In this document: positions 17,600-25,233 of the stretch, one piece after another
Layout of the letters: the number at the start of each line of letters is the position of its first letter
Position numbering within the stretch: the stretch's first letter is position 1
NCBI RefSeq assembly: GCF_002270415.1
Contig: NZ_NNRI01000007.1
Coordinates: forward strand, 496,001 to 560,000
Length of the DNA stretch: 64,000 bases
Source of the DNA: Mesorhizobium sophorae
Lineage (GTDB): Bacteria; Pseudomonadota; Alphaproteobacteria; Rhizobiales; Rhizobiaceae
Direction of reading: 5' to 3'
Made by a program: the position numbers and the translations under genes
Notes under the pieces: model-generated
The model's input: the letters and a program-made list of their open reading frames with translations, nothing else
Databases searched by the model: none
What the model was told of the DNA's origin: nothing

Positions 17600-17656
17600 G
17601 CATGCAAGTGCTGACGGCACTCGACAAGCCGTTTCCAGTCCTTATTGGAGAGTAAA

Positions 17657-17809
17657 ATGGAACAGAATGTTGAAAAGCAAGAATACGAGACGCCAAGCCT
17701 GACAGTGCATGGTTCGATCGAAACCATCACCCAGGGCGGCGGCGGCAGCACGGCGATCGACGCGTCTTTCCCCGCGCATACGCCGATCGGCGACCTGACG
17801 TTTTCCTGA
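17657..17809 (+). CDS. Lasso peptide precursor (A protein)
   Basis: 50 residues from the ATG at 17657, with GGAGAG upstream. The leader (1-26, MEQNVEKQEYETPSLTVHGS then IETITQ) has the lasso leader pattern Y10-xx-P13-x-L15-xxx-G19 recognised by B1, and Thr25 at the penultimate leader position required by lasso leader peptidases. The predicted core is 24 residues, Gly27 to Ser50: GGGGSTAIDASF then PAHTPIGDLTFS. Core Gly1 and Asp9 are correctly spaced for a nine-residue macrolactam. The tail has 15 residues with His15 and Phe12 as bulky plug candidates. The C-terminal Ser24 is the target position of lasso kinases. B1-B2-C-K-D follow. It is easily missed by gene finders because of its size. Confidence 0.92.
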   Translation: MEQNVEKQEYETPSLTVHGSIETITQGGGGSTAIDASFPAHTPIGDLTFS

Positions 17810-17826
17810 AGCCTATCGCAATTACT

Positions 17827-17892
17827 CCAGAGTGATGACGTTGGGACTCTGGGTTTAAAAAATAAGAGAGTCGGGGGCACTGCCTCCGACTC
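17827..17892 (+). terminator. Tandem hairpins between lasso precursor and processing genes
   Basis: Hairpin 1 pairs CCAGAGT (17827-17833) with ACTCTGG (17846-17852) and is followed by GTTTAAAAAATAAG. Hairpin 2 pairs GAGTCGGGGGC (17868-17878) with GCCTCCGACTC (17882-17892) around a three-base loop, with one G-U pair, followed by CCCTTT. The two lie in the 132-bp gap between precursor and B1. A partial terminator here would give more precursor than enzyme transcript, as is usual for RiPP operons. Strength is untested. Confidence 0.65.
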
Positions 17893-17941
17893 CCCTTTCA
17901 TTGCCTGGAACTGCGAAGCGTAGTGTAAGCGAGGTTTTGGG

Positions 17942-18286
17942 ATGAACTGGAAGCAATCCGGCCAGGAGTTGGCCGACCAGGATTTGGCCGACCGATATTC
18001 AGCCGACCACGTTCGTGTGAGTGCGACCAAGGATGCCGTGGCTTGCGAGTTCGGCGATGGCCTGGCGCTCCTCAATCTGAAATCCAACATCTATTACAGC
18101 CTGAACGGCGTCGGCGCCTTCATCTGGGATTTGATCCAGGAGCCCAGGTCGGTGGCGGAGATCCGCAGCGCCGTGCTTGCGCGCTACAATGTCGACCCGG
18201 AGCGCTGCCAGGCCGACGTCGAGGCACTGCTGAAGGGCCTGGCCGATAACGGGCTTGCGAGGCTTGATCATGAGGAACTTGTCTAA
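17942..18286 (+). CDS. Lasso peptide RRE protein, PqqD-like (B1)
   Basis: 114 residues from the ATG at 17942 with GAGG seven bases upstream. The PqqD-like RiPP recognition element covers about residues 24-110: VRVSATKDAVACEFGDGLAL, LLNLKSNIYYSLNGVGAFIW and a C-terminal helical part ending GLADNGLARLD. In lasso pathways B1 binds the leader through the YxxPxL motif, present in the precursor, and presents it to B2. About 20 polar N-terminal residues with a repeated LAD pattern (ELADQDLADRYSAD) precede the domain. It overlaps B2 by 17 bp. A stand-alone B1 with separate B2 is the usual split arrangement outside McjB-type enterobacterial clusters. Confidence 0.9.
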   Translation: MNWKQSGQELADQDLADRYSADHVRVSATKDAVACEFGDGLALLNLKSNIYYSLNGVGAFIWDLIQEPRSVAEIRSAVLARYNVDPERCQADVEALLKGLADNGLARLDHEELV

Positions 18287-18788
18287 GCAGGTTCCGCACA
18301 AGGCCATGGTTTTGCGGCAGGAACCCGCGACCGAAAGGAGCCCCAGACAGAGAAAGCGCCGGCAAGGCCGACGAAGCCTGTTTGGGATTCTCTCCCTGAG
18401 CGGCTCGGAAATGATCTTCCTCGGCCGCTGCCTGCTGGTGGTCGCGGCGGTTCGGCTGGGGTTGACACTGTTGTCCTACAACCGTGTTCGCAGCCTGGTG
18501 ACGCGGCTCGACGCGACACAGTGCGCCAGCATGGGCGAACTGCGGCGCGTCGCCTGGGGAGTTGCCGCAGCGGCCCGTTTCGTTCCCAACGCCACGTGCC
18601 TGACCCAGGCGCTTTCGGGTCAATACATGCTTGCTCGACAGGGCAATGCCTCGAAGATACGCATCGGCATCGAGCGCGGCACGGGCGAGCAACTCAAGGC
18701 GCATGCCTGGCTGGTCAGCGACAATCATATCGTGCTTGGCGGATCGATCGACGGTTTCGCCCATCTGGTCGACCACGGCAGCCGATGA
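18270..18788 (+). CDS. Lasso leader peptidase, transglutaminase-like (B2)
   Basis: 172 residues from the ATG at 18270, with GAGG upstream; the frame starts within the end of B1. The transglutaminase-like cysteine protease core shows NATCLTQALSGQYML with catalytic Cys110, AHAWLVSDN with His145, and a following Asp (probably 151). A hydrophobic stretch near 55-70 (LLVVAAVRLGLTLLSY) is usual in B2 proteins. It should cut the precursor after Gln26, freeing Gly1 for ring closure, with ATP use normally coupled to the B1/B2/C complex. The basic N-terminal 35 residues (RSPRQRKRRQGRR) are unusual. It overlaps C by ATGA. Confidence 0.9.
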   Translation: MRNLSKQVPHKAMVLRQEPATERSPRQRKRRQGRRSLFGILSLSGSEMIFLGRCLLVVAAVRLGLTLLSYNRVRSLVTRLDATQCASMGELRRVAWGVAAAARFVPNATCLTQALSGQYMLARQGNASKIRIGIERGTGEQLKAHAWLVSDNHIVLGGSIDGFAHLVDHGSR

Positions 18789-20728
18789 GCGGCGTGGCCG
18801 GAATCCTGCTTCGACAGGGGCACGCGGCAGCGGCCCGGGGGCCCGCCCCAGCGGTCGCGGCGGCCGATATCCAGCAGATGCTGGCGCGCATGCGCCATCG
18901 TGGCCCAGATGGAAATTCGTGGTGGCTGGACACCGGCATCGCGCTTGGCCACGCCTGGCTCAACACCACCGATGACGCCGGCCCCGGTCCGTTGACGATG
19001 GCCGACGGCAAGCTCGCCATCACCGCCGATTGCCGGCTGGACAACCGCGACGAGCTGCTGGCCAGGCTTGGCATCCGCGACAGATCGGTCGCCGATGCGA
19101 CCCTGCTGATGCGGGCCTATCTGCGTTGGGGCGAAGCCTGCCCCGTGCATCTGCAAGGCGATTTCGCCTTCGCCATCTGGGATGCCGAGCGGCAGCTGCT
19201 GTTTTGCGCGCGCGACCATTTCGGGGTCAAGCCGTTCTACTACCATGCGGCGGATCGGCGTTTTGCCTTTGCCTCGGAGATCGGGCCGATCTTGGGCGTC
19301 GAGGGGGTTGGCGGACATGTCAGCGAGCACCAGATCTCGGGGTTTTTGGCCGGGCTTCCCGATGATCCGCAGGCGACACCCTACAGCGACATCTTCAGCT
19401 TGCCGGCGCGCCACAGCCTAACCGTCACCGGCCAACAAGTGGTGCTGCGCCGTTACTGGCAGATCGAGCCGTCGCAACGACCGATAGGGTCGGATGTGCC
19501 TGAGGAATTCGCCCATCTGTTCTCGCAATCGGTGCGCAATCGCATGCGCGGAACCTCGGCGGTCGGCGCGATGCTGAGCGGCGGCCTCGATTCCTCCTCG
19601 ATCGCCTGTGTCGCCGGCCTGCAGAACGCCGCCGAGCGCAAGCCGAGGCTGCCCACCTTCTCGCTAATTTTCGAAAAGGGCTCGTCGATGGACGAGCGCC
19701 CGTTCATCGATGCCGTGCTGGATCAGCAAAAGGTCGACGGAACGCTCATTCCAGTCGGCAACTATGCGCCATTCGCCGAGTTCGAACGGGTGCTGGAAGA
19801 GCAGGAAGGGACGTTCCTGGCGCCGGGCCTGACGCTGACCCGCGGCATCTACCGGACTGCCGGCGCCAAGGGCATCAAGGTGCTGCTGGACGGCCATGGC
19901 GGCGACGAGGTCGTTTCACAAGGTCATGGCCATCTGCATGAGCTTGCCAACGCCGGCAGATGGATGGATTTGTGGCGTGAGATCCGCAGCGCCTCCGACA
20001 CCTATGGCGACAGCACGCTGGGCCTGTATTTCCAGTTCCTGACCCTCTACGGACCGGCCTGGCGGATCGCGAAGCTGAGACATTTGGCAAATCGCGTCCT
20101 GAACAGGATACGCAGACCGGCGCAGGCGCCGCGCGGCCGCGGCTGGCGCGACCTGATCAATCCCGATCTGGCCAGGCGCACCGAGCTTGTCGACCGATTT
20201 CACCGGGCCGGATATATGCCGCCCGGCGTCCAGGCCAGCGACGCCTTGAGCCATCGCTGGATCCTGTCGAATGGCTATGTCGCGCATGCTTTCGAGGTTC
20301 TCGACAAGGCCGCGGCCAATTTCGGCGTCGAGCCGCGCTATCCGTTCTGGGACAAGCCGCTGGTCGAGTTCTGCCTCGGCCTGCCCGGTGAGGAAAAGCT
20401 CAGCCACGGCTTTGGTCGCTATGTGCTGCGTCGCGCCATGGAAGGCGTGCTGCCGACAGCGGTTCAGTGGCGGCGCGACAAGATCGACTTCACCGCCAAT
20501 CTCGTCAACGGCATGCTGCGCAACCACCGCGACCTCCTGGAACAGCTGCTGATCTCGGATGCGAGCCGCATCGCGCCCTACGTCAATCTCCCCCAGGTGA
20601 GTGCTGCCTATGCGCGGCTGCTGCGCCAGCCCGATCGGGCGGCGCCTTTGGATGTCCAGTATGTCTGGCGCTCGGCATCGCTGTCGCTCTGGCTGCGGCA
20701 GCTCCAGCGCAGCGGGAGCCCCGCATGA
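18785..20728 (+). CDS. Lasso cyclase, asparagine-synthetase-like (C)
   Basis: 647 residues from the ATG at 18785, which overlaps the B2 stop. It has an N-terminal glutaminase-like fold (MRHRGPDG, DCRLDNRDELL, GDFAFAIWD, CARDHFGVKPFYY) and a C-terminal synthetase domain with the PP-loop motif SGGLDSSS at 265-272 and LLDGHGGDEVVSQGH further on. Residue 2 is Ser (MSGVAG), not the nucleophilic Cys of true glutamine-dependent enzymes, so no glutamine hydrolysis is expected. The enzyme should adenylate core Asp9 and form the isopeptide bond with Gly1. It is followed by K with an ATGA overlap. Context makes ordinary asparagine synthetase unlikely. Confidence 0.9.
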   Translation: MSGVAGILLRQGHAAAARGPAPAVAAADIQQMLARMRHRGPDGNSWWLDTGIALGHAWLNTTDDAGPGPLTMADGKLAITADCRLDNRDELLARLGIRDRSVADATLLMRAYLRWGEACPVHLQGDFAFAIWDAERQLLFCARDHFGVKPFYYHAADRRFAFASEIGPILGVEGVGGHVSEHQISGFLAGLPDDPQATPYSDIFSLPARHSLTVTGQQVVLRRYWQIEPSQRPIGSDVPEEFAHLFSQSVRNRMRGTSAVGAMLSGGLDSSSIACVAGLQNAAERKPRLPTFSLIFEKGSSMDERPFIDAVLDQQKVDGTLIPVGNYAPFAEFERVLEEQEGTFLAPGLTLTRGIYRTAGAKGIKVLLDGHGGDEVVSQGHGHLHELANAGRWMDLWREIRSASDTYGDSTLGLYFQFLTLYGPAWRIAKLRHLANRVLNRIRRPAQAPRGRGWRDLINPDLARRTELVDRFHRAGYMPPGVQASDALSHRWILSNGYVAHAFEVLDKAAANFGVEPRYPFWDKPLVEFCLGLPGEEKLSHGFGRYVLRRAMEGVLPTAVQWRRDKIDFTANLVNGMLRNHRDLLEQLLISDASRIAPYVNLPQVSAAYARLLRQPDRAAPLDVQYVWRSASLSLWLRQLQRSGSPA

Positions 20729-21726
20729 TGCCGCGCAACGAGCCGCTCGCCGCATACAGTGATCATCCCCGCCCGCATGGCCGGACCGCGAGAGAGCGCC
20801 GCTTCTACCGCGCCTATGGCCTGACCATCGCGTCCGAGGTGACGTTGCCCGAACTGGAGCCGGCGGCGCCTGGGGCGGCGGATGTAGTGATCGCCGTCGG
20901 CCCGATCGACCTGCCAAAACCCAGCTTGGAAGCCGCGACCGAGTTTCGCTTCGAGGCGGACCAGCAATACCTCGCATGGCAGGCGGTCGGCGCATTCCTT
21001 ATCAGCGATGGCTGCCGCATCGACGTCGAGCCGGCGCCCGGCGTCGACGACATGCTGATCGCGTTTCCGCTGCTGGGTCCGGTGATGGCGCTGCTGCTGC
21101 ACCGGCGCGGCCTGCTCGTCCTGCACGCCAGTGCCATTGCGGTTGCTGGTACAAGCGCCATCTTCATGGGCGACAAGGGCGCCGGCAAGTCGACGACGGC
21201 AAGCGCGATGATCCGGGCCGGACATGACCTGCTTACCGATGACGTGGTGGCGCTGGATCTGGCCAATCCGGGTGAGCCGATGATCGTTCCGGGTTTTCCG
21301 CAGATCAAGCTGGCAGCCGATGCCGCGGCGGCGATCTCGCTCGGAGAAACCGAGGTGCGACCGCAAGTGCATCCGGCAATCGACAAGATGCAGCATCGCC
21401 TGAATGGTGCCTTTTCCGCCAACAGGGTGCCTGCGACCAGGATCTATATCCTCGAGCGCGGCGAAAAGGCCGCCATCACGCCGTTGCCCGGCATCGCCGC
21501 CCTGCCGGCCATCATCAAATTCTCCTATGTGACGCGGTTCGGCCGCGCGGCTCTGCCCAGCGATCTTGCAGAAGTGCATCTTCGCCAATGCGCGCGGCTG
21601 GTTGACCATGTCGGCGTTCGCCGCCTCGAAGTCCCGACGGGCCTCGACAGGATCGGTGAGGCCGTGGACCTGATCGAAAGGGATCTGGCGGCCGGGGATC
21701 TGACACCAGGTCGTTGGCGGCCGTGA
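20725..21726 (+). CDS. HprK-like kinase of the lasso peptide cluster (K)
   Basis: 333 residues from the ATG at 20725, overlapping the cyclase stop; ATG at 20728 is the next option. The C-terminal half has the HprK-like P-loop MGDKGAGKSTTASAM (about 148-162), preceded by LVLHASAIAV and followed by LLTDDVVALD, the acidic region equivalent to the HPr kinase catalytic Asp pair. The N-terminal half (YGLTIASEVTLPELEP) is the usual extra domain of the RiPP-linked kinases. In paeninodin-type clusters such a kinase phosphorylates the C-terminal Ser of the lasso precursor. Here the precursor ends in Ser. Alternative roles in sensing cannot be excluded. Confidence 0.85.
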   Translation: MMPRNEPLAAYSDHPRPHGRTARERRFYRAYGLTIASEVTLPELEPAAPGAADVVIAVGPIDLPKPSLEAATEFRFEADQQYLAWQAVGAFLISDGCRIDVEPAPGVDDMLIAFPLLGPVMALLLHRRGLLVLHASAIAVAGTSAIFMGDKGAGKSTTASAMIRAGHDLLTDDVVALDLANPGEPMIVPGFPQIKLAADAAAAISLGETEVRPQVHPAIDKMQHRLNGAFSANRVPATRIYILERGEKAAITPLPGIAALPAIIKFSYVTRFGRAALPSDLAEVHLRQCARLVDHVGVRRLEVPTGLDRIGEAVDLIERDLAAGDLTPGRWRP

Positions 21727-23579
21727 GCGCAATTATGTCGAAGTCCTCAATCCTTCGCCTGTCTCTGTTTCGAGACGTTGCCGCATTCGGCGCCGCCATT
21801 GCCCAGATCGGCGGTCGGCGAACCTGGACGGCGCTGCTCTTCCTGATCCTCGGCAGCCTGACCGAAGGCATCTCCATCCTGCTGCTGGTGCCGCTGCTGC
21901 ATCTGGTCGGACGCCCCGACCAGGATTTTGCGGTCAAGCTGCCGAACAATGATTTCATACGCTGGCTGGTGCCGGACGGAACGCTGCAACTGACGACCGT
22001 GCTTTGCGTGCTGGTCGGGCTTGTTGCCGTGCAGGCGGCGTTCAACCGCTTCAAGTCAGTCTACATGGCCAAACTGCTGTTCGATTTCATCAACCGCGTG
22101 CGCATGAATCTGTTCGAGAGCATCGGCAAGGCGCGCTGGGGCGTCTTCACGCGCATGCGCAGTTCCGATCTCGACCATGCCCTGACCGGCGATATCGACC
22201 GCGTCCAGGGCGCTGCCTTCTCGCTGTTGATGCTGGTGCAGATCGCCGTGCTTCTGGCCGGCTATCTGCTGGTTTCGGTGTTCATCTCGCCGGTGATGAC
22301 GCTGTTTGCGGTCATTATCGGCATCGTGATGTTCGTGGCGCTGCAGCCGTTTCGATCGCGGGCCACCGCCTTTGGCCGGGTTCTGACCGCCAATCGCCAG
22401 GATCAGTACCGGACGGTTTCGGAATTCCTCGGCGGCATCAAGGTGGCCAAGAGCCTGAATGTCGAGGCGACCTATTTCGCACAGTTGCAAGCGACGCTCG
22501 AGAAGATGAAGGCCGACAATGTCGACTATGTGCGCAACAGCACGATCGGCACCGCGGTGTTCCAGGTGGCGAGCGTCGTTGGCTTGAGCCTGTTCATCTA
22601 TGTGGCACTGGTCCGCTTCAACCTGTCGCTGGCCGAGATCGTCGTCCTGCTGCTGGTTTTCATGCGCATCGCGCCGCGCTTCATGGACATGCAGACGCAG
22701 GCCCAGCAGGTCTTGATCAATCTGCCCGCCTATACGGCGATGCGCGGCATGCAGGCGCGTTTCGACGCCGAACGCGAACCGAGCGATGCCGAAACCAGCG
22801 AAGGCGGCAAGCTGTCTCTGGCAACCGGCCTCAACATCAGGGACGTCTGTTTCGGCTATGGCGACGACCCGGCCAAGATGGTCGTCAGGGACATCACCTT
22901 CGGCCTGCCGGCCGGCAAGGTTACCGCGCTGATCGGCCCCTCCGGCTCGGGCAAGAGCACGATCGCCGACATGCTGCTCGGCCTGCTCGAGCCGACCGCC
23001 GGCACGATGCTCGTCGATGGCGTCGAGATCGATGCCGGCAACCGTCGCCGCTGGCGCGATCAGGTGGCCTATGTGCCGCAGGACGTGTTCCTGCTGCATG
23101 ACACGATCGCGGCGAACCTGCGCCTTGCCGCGCCGCAAGCCAGCGATGACGATCTGTGGACCGCGCTGCGCTCGGCGCACGCCGGCGAATTCGTCGAACG
23201 GCTCGACATCGGGCTCGAGACGGTGGTCGGCGACCGCGGCGTGCGGCTTTCGGGCGGCGAACGCCAGCGCATTGCGCTTGCGCGCGCGCTGCTGCGCAAG
23301 CCGTCCCTGCTCATCCTGGACGAGGCCACCAGCGCGCTCGACTGGCAGAGCCAGTCGCTGATCGCCCAGTCGATTGACGGATTGCGCGGCACCATGACGA
23401 TCCTGACCATCGCGCACCGGCCGTCGATGATCGCCTTCGCCGACTGGGTGGTGGCGATGGAAAACGGCCGGGTCGTCGAAGTCGGACAATATCAGCGGCT
23501 GAAGGAAAAAGCCGGCAGCCGATTGTCGCGAATGCTTTTGGGCGAACAGTCCGAGAGCCAGCCCGCTAACGTCGCGTGA
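21723..23579 (+). CDS. ABC transporter, fused permease-ATPase, lasso peptide exporter (D)
   Basis: About 618 residues from a GTG at 21723 that overlaps the kinase stop (GTGA); the ATG at 21735 is an alternative. The N-terminal half has about six membrane helices (LLFLILGSLTEGISILLLVP; VLLAGYLLVSVFISPVMTLF; VVGLSLFIYVALV). The ATPase part has Walker A GPSGSGKST at about 405-413, Q-loop VAYVPQDVF, signature LSGGERQR and Walker B LLILDEATSALD. It is a type I homodimeric exporter without a peptidase domain. As the last gene of the lasso operon it should export the mature peptide and give self-protection. An EPS role is less likely given the operon. Confidence 0.85.
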   Translation: MSAIMSKSSILRLSLFRDVAAFGAAIAQIGGRRTWTALLFLILGSLTEGISILLLVPLLHLVGRPDQDFAVKLPNNDFIRWLVPDGTLQLTTVLCVLVGLVAVQAAFNRFKSVYMAKLLFDFINRVRMNLFESIGKARWGVFTRMRSSDLDHALTGDIDRVQGAAFSLLMLVQIAVLLAGYLLVSVFISPVMTLFAVIIGIVMFVALQPFRSRATAFGRVLTANRQDQYRTVSEFLGGIKVAKSLNVEATYFAQLQATLEKMKADNVDYVRNSTIGTAVFQVASVVGLSLFIYVALVRFNLSLAEIVVLLLVFMRIAPRFMDMQTQAQQVLINLPAYTAMRGMQARFDAEREPSDAETSEGGKLSLATGLNIRDVCFGYGDDPAKMVVRDITFGLPAGKVTALIGPSGSGKSTIADMLLGLLEPTAGTMLVDGVEIDAGNRRRWRDQVAYVPQDVFLLHDTIAANLRLAAPQASDDDLWTALRSAHAGEFVERLDIGLETVVGDRGVRLSGGERQRIALARALLRKPSLLILDEATSALDWQSQSLIAQSIDGLRGTMTILTIAHRPSMIAFADWVVAMENGRVVEVGQYQRLKEKAGSRLSRMLLGEQSESQPANVA

Positions 23580-23596
23580 GGCTGCCAGGCTTCTGG

Positions 23597-23872
23597 TTAG
23601 TGCAGGCTTCGCCTGGCGCTGCCCAGCTTCTCGCCTTCGGCCACCTCGGGCGCATTCAGCTTTCTCTCCGCGTCGCGAGCCATGTCGGCCGGCGTCGGCG
23701 GGCTCCGGGCGATCATGGCATAGACGAGCACGAAGTAGCCCGCCTGAATGATAATTGCGCAGATGATGACGCGGATCAGCGTCGTACCGATCGAAGCGCC
23801 GCCTAGCCAGGACCAGGCAACGACGATTGAAAGAGCGAAAATCATCCCGACGATGAATTTTGGAAGTGCCAT
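23597..23872 (-). CDS. exoX: Exopolysaccharide production repressor, ExoX/SyrA-like
   Basis: 91 residues from the ATG at 23870-23872; longer starts would add a polar stretch not seen in the family. Two hydrophobic segments: FIVGMIFALSIVVAWSWLG near the start, and TLIRVIICAIIIQAGYFVLV, with the typical GASIGTTLI between them. This is the ExoX/SyrA/Psi group of small inner-membrane proteins that lower EPS synthesis, thought to act on the ExoY galactosyltransferase. It is divergent from exoY across a 601-bp gap, so exoX and exoY expression could be balanced against each other. It ends 17 bp from the lasso exporter, convergent. Confidence 0.82.
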   Translation of the reverse strand: MALPKFIVGMIFALSIVVAWSWLGGASIGTTLIRVIICAIIIQAGYFVLVYAMIARSPPTPADMARDAERKLNAPEVAEGEKLGSARRSLH

Positions 23873-24473
23873 ACCCAACAGCCCATAAACCGGCTCGGGT
23901 CTATATAACGATTGCCCCACCCGAGCGCCGTCCCTTGTCATGCGGGCTTGTTAAGGTCGCCCGCTCTCGGCCGGTTGCTTCCGGCCTTTTCTACCTGTCG
24001 CCACTCTGACAGGTATAATTTGCAATTCTATTAAGGCGAGCAGTAGGCGGCAAGGGCAACTCCGGATATTTTTGATTGAGCTTTTGCGATCGATTCGGCC
24101 ATGCTGCAACGCACGCAAAGGGATTTGAACCGACCTCGAATGGTCGCCATTCTTGAGTAAAAGAAACAATATTAAGTAGTATTTTACAGGATTTGCCTTG
24201 AGTATCGAGCTCTTCTGAAGCACTATTGTGCTCCATGCCTTACCCCATAGGACAGCCCGCCTAAGAACCGCCCCAAAAAGGCCCTTATTTTTCGAGGTTT
24301 GCCCATTTATTGTCACAAATGTGCTAAATATCCCGAAATTTGTGCATGGCTAGCTTATTATTTAGTCAATTCATGACGCGACTATTTCAACCGGTTGGTA
24401 AATTGTGTGTTGCGCTGCAACATTTTTTTGGTATCTTGCGGCGAACCATTCGTTCACGCATGGAGTTTACGGC
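23873..24473. other. 601-bp AT-rich regulatory region between exoX and exoY
   Basis: No convincing gene was found. The middle part (about 24000-24370) is much richer in AT than the neighbouring genes, a feature of targets of MucR/Ros-type regulators in rhizobia (known of the group; no specific site claimed). TATATA on the minus strand at 23902-23907 is a possible -10 for exoX. The exoY-proximal box is listed separately. Confidence 0.5.
24406..24437 (+). promoter_or_regulatory. exoY promoter candidate with TTGCRNTGCA box
   Basis: The box TTGCGCTGCA (24410-24419) lies in GTGTTGCGCTGCAACA, a near-perfect palindrome around the TTGC/GCAA arms. TTGCGC as -35 and TATCTT (24432-24437) as -10 have 16-bp spacing and end 36 bp before the exoY ATG. 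A protein on the box would block this promoter. It is the most symmetric of the seven sites. Confidence 0.55.
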
Positions 24474-25151
24474 ATGAGGGACGTTGCCAAGTCGGCCACA
24501 GCGGGCTTTTCGCAGGTCGACATCGATTTTCCGCCGCCGATCGGCGGCCTGCTCAAACGCAGCTTCGATATCACCGGATCACTGATTGGCTTGATCGCTC
24601 TCAGCCCGCTGTTTGTTATGATCGCTCTGCTCGTCAAACTTTCCGACGGCGGATCGATTTTCTACGGCCACAGGCGAATCGGACGCGGGGGACGGATTTT
24701 TCCGTGCCTGAAGTTCCGCACCATGGTTCCCGATGGCGACAAGGTGCTGGCCGCCTATCTCGCAACCAACCCGGACGCCAACGCGGAATGGGTGGCGACC
24801 CGCAAGCTGAAGAGCGATCCGCGCGTCACCCGCGTCGGAGCAGTCTTGAGGAAACTCAGCCTCGATGAGCTGCCGCAGATCATCAACATCCTGCAGGGCG
24901 ACATGAGCCTTGTCGGGCCGCGTCCGGTCGTGCGCGACGAGCTCGAGATCTATGGCACCTCCGCCGTCTACTATCTGAAATCCCGCCCGGGCCTGACCGG
25001 CCTGTGGCAAGTGAGCGGTCGCAACGACGTCTCCTATGACAGCCGCGTCGCCTTCGATCGCCACTATGTCGAGAACTGGTCGCTGTTCGAGGATGTTCGC
25101 ATCATCATCAAGACTGTCCCCGCCGTCTGGATGTCACGCGGTTCTTATTGA
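24474..25151 (+). CDS. exoY: Undecaprenyl-phosphate galactosephosphotransferase, ExoY-like
   Basis: 225 residues from the ATG at 24474, with GGAG eight bases upstream; an earlier in-frame ATG lacks this. One N-terminal membrane segment ([20 protein letters not shown]) precedes the conserved cytoplasmic domain of polyprenol-phosphate hexose-1-phosphate transferases: [49 protein letters not shown] and [16 protein letters not shown]. It starts the repeat unit by placing Gal-1-P on undecaprenyl phosphate. It is the likely control point of the pathway and the presumed target of ExoX. exoF follows after 82 bp. Confidence 0.95.
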   Translation: MRDVAKSATAGFSQVDIDFPPPIGGLLKRSFDITGSLIGLIALSPLFVMIALLVKLSDGGSIFYGHRRIGRGGRIFPCLKFRTMVPDGDKVLAAYLATNPDANAEWVATRKLKSDPRVTRVGAVLRKLSLDELPQIINILQGDMSLVGPRPVVRDELEIYGTSAVYYLKSRPGLTGLWQVSGRNDVSYDSRVAFDRHYVENWSLFEDVRIIIKTVPAVWMSRGSY

Positions 25152-25233
25152 CCGCCGCGATGCCAGGCTTTCGCGGCAAGCATCTTCGGGCGATGGGGCT
25201 AAAGCGGATCGGAACGTTCAGTTGAAAACAGAC

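Noticed and set aside
17942..18286. PqqD of pyrroloquinoline quinone synthesis
   Set aside because: No other pqq genes are present; a lasso leader with a YxxPxLxxxG motif lies just upstream and a B2 peptidase overlaps downstream.
18785..20728. Ordinary asparagine synthetase (AsnB)
   Set aside because: Residue 2 is Ser instead of Cys and the gene is locked in an operon with lasso precursor, B1, B2, kinase and exporter.
23951..24316. 121-codon open frame on the minus strand between exoX and exoY
   Set aside because: It lies in an AT-rich promoter region, has no protein-like composition or recognised domain, and is better explained as chance.
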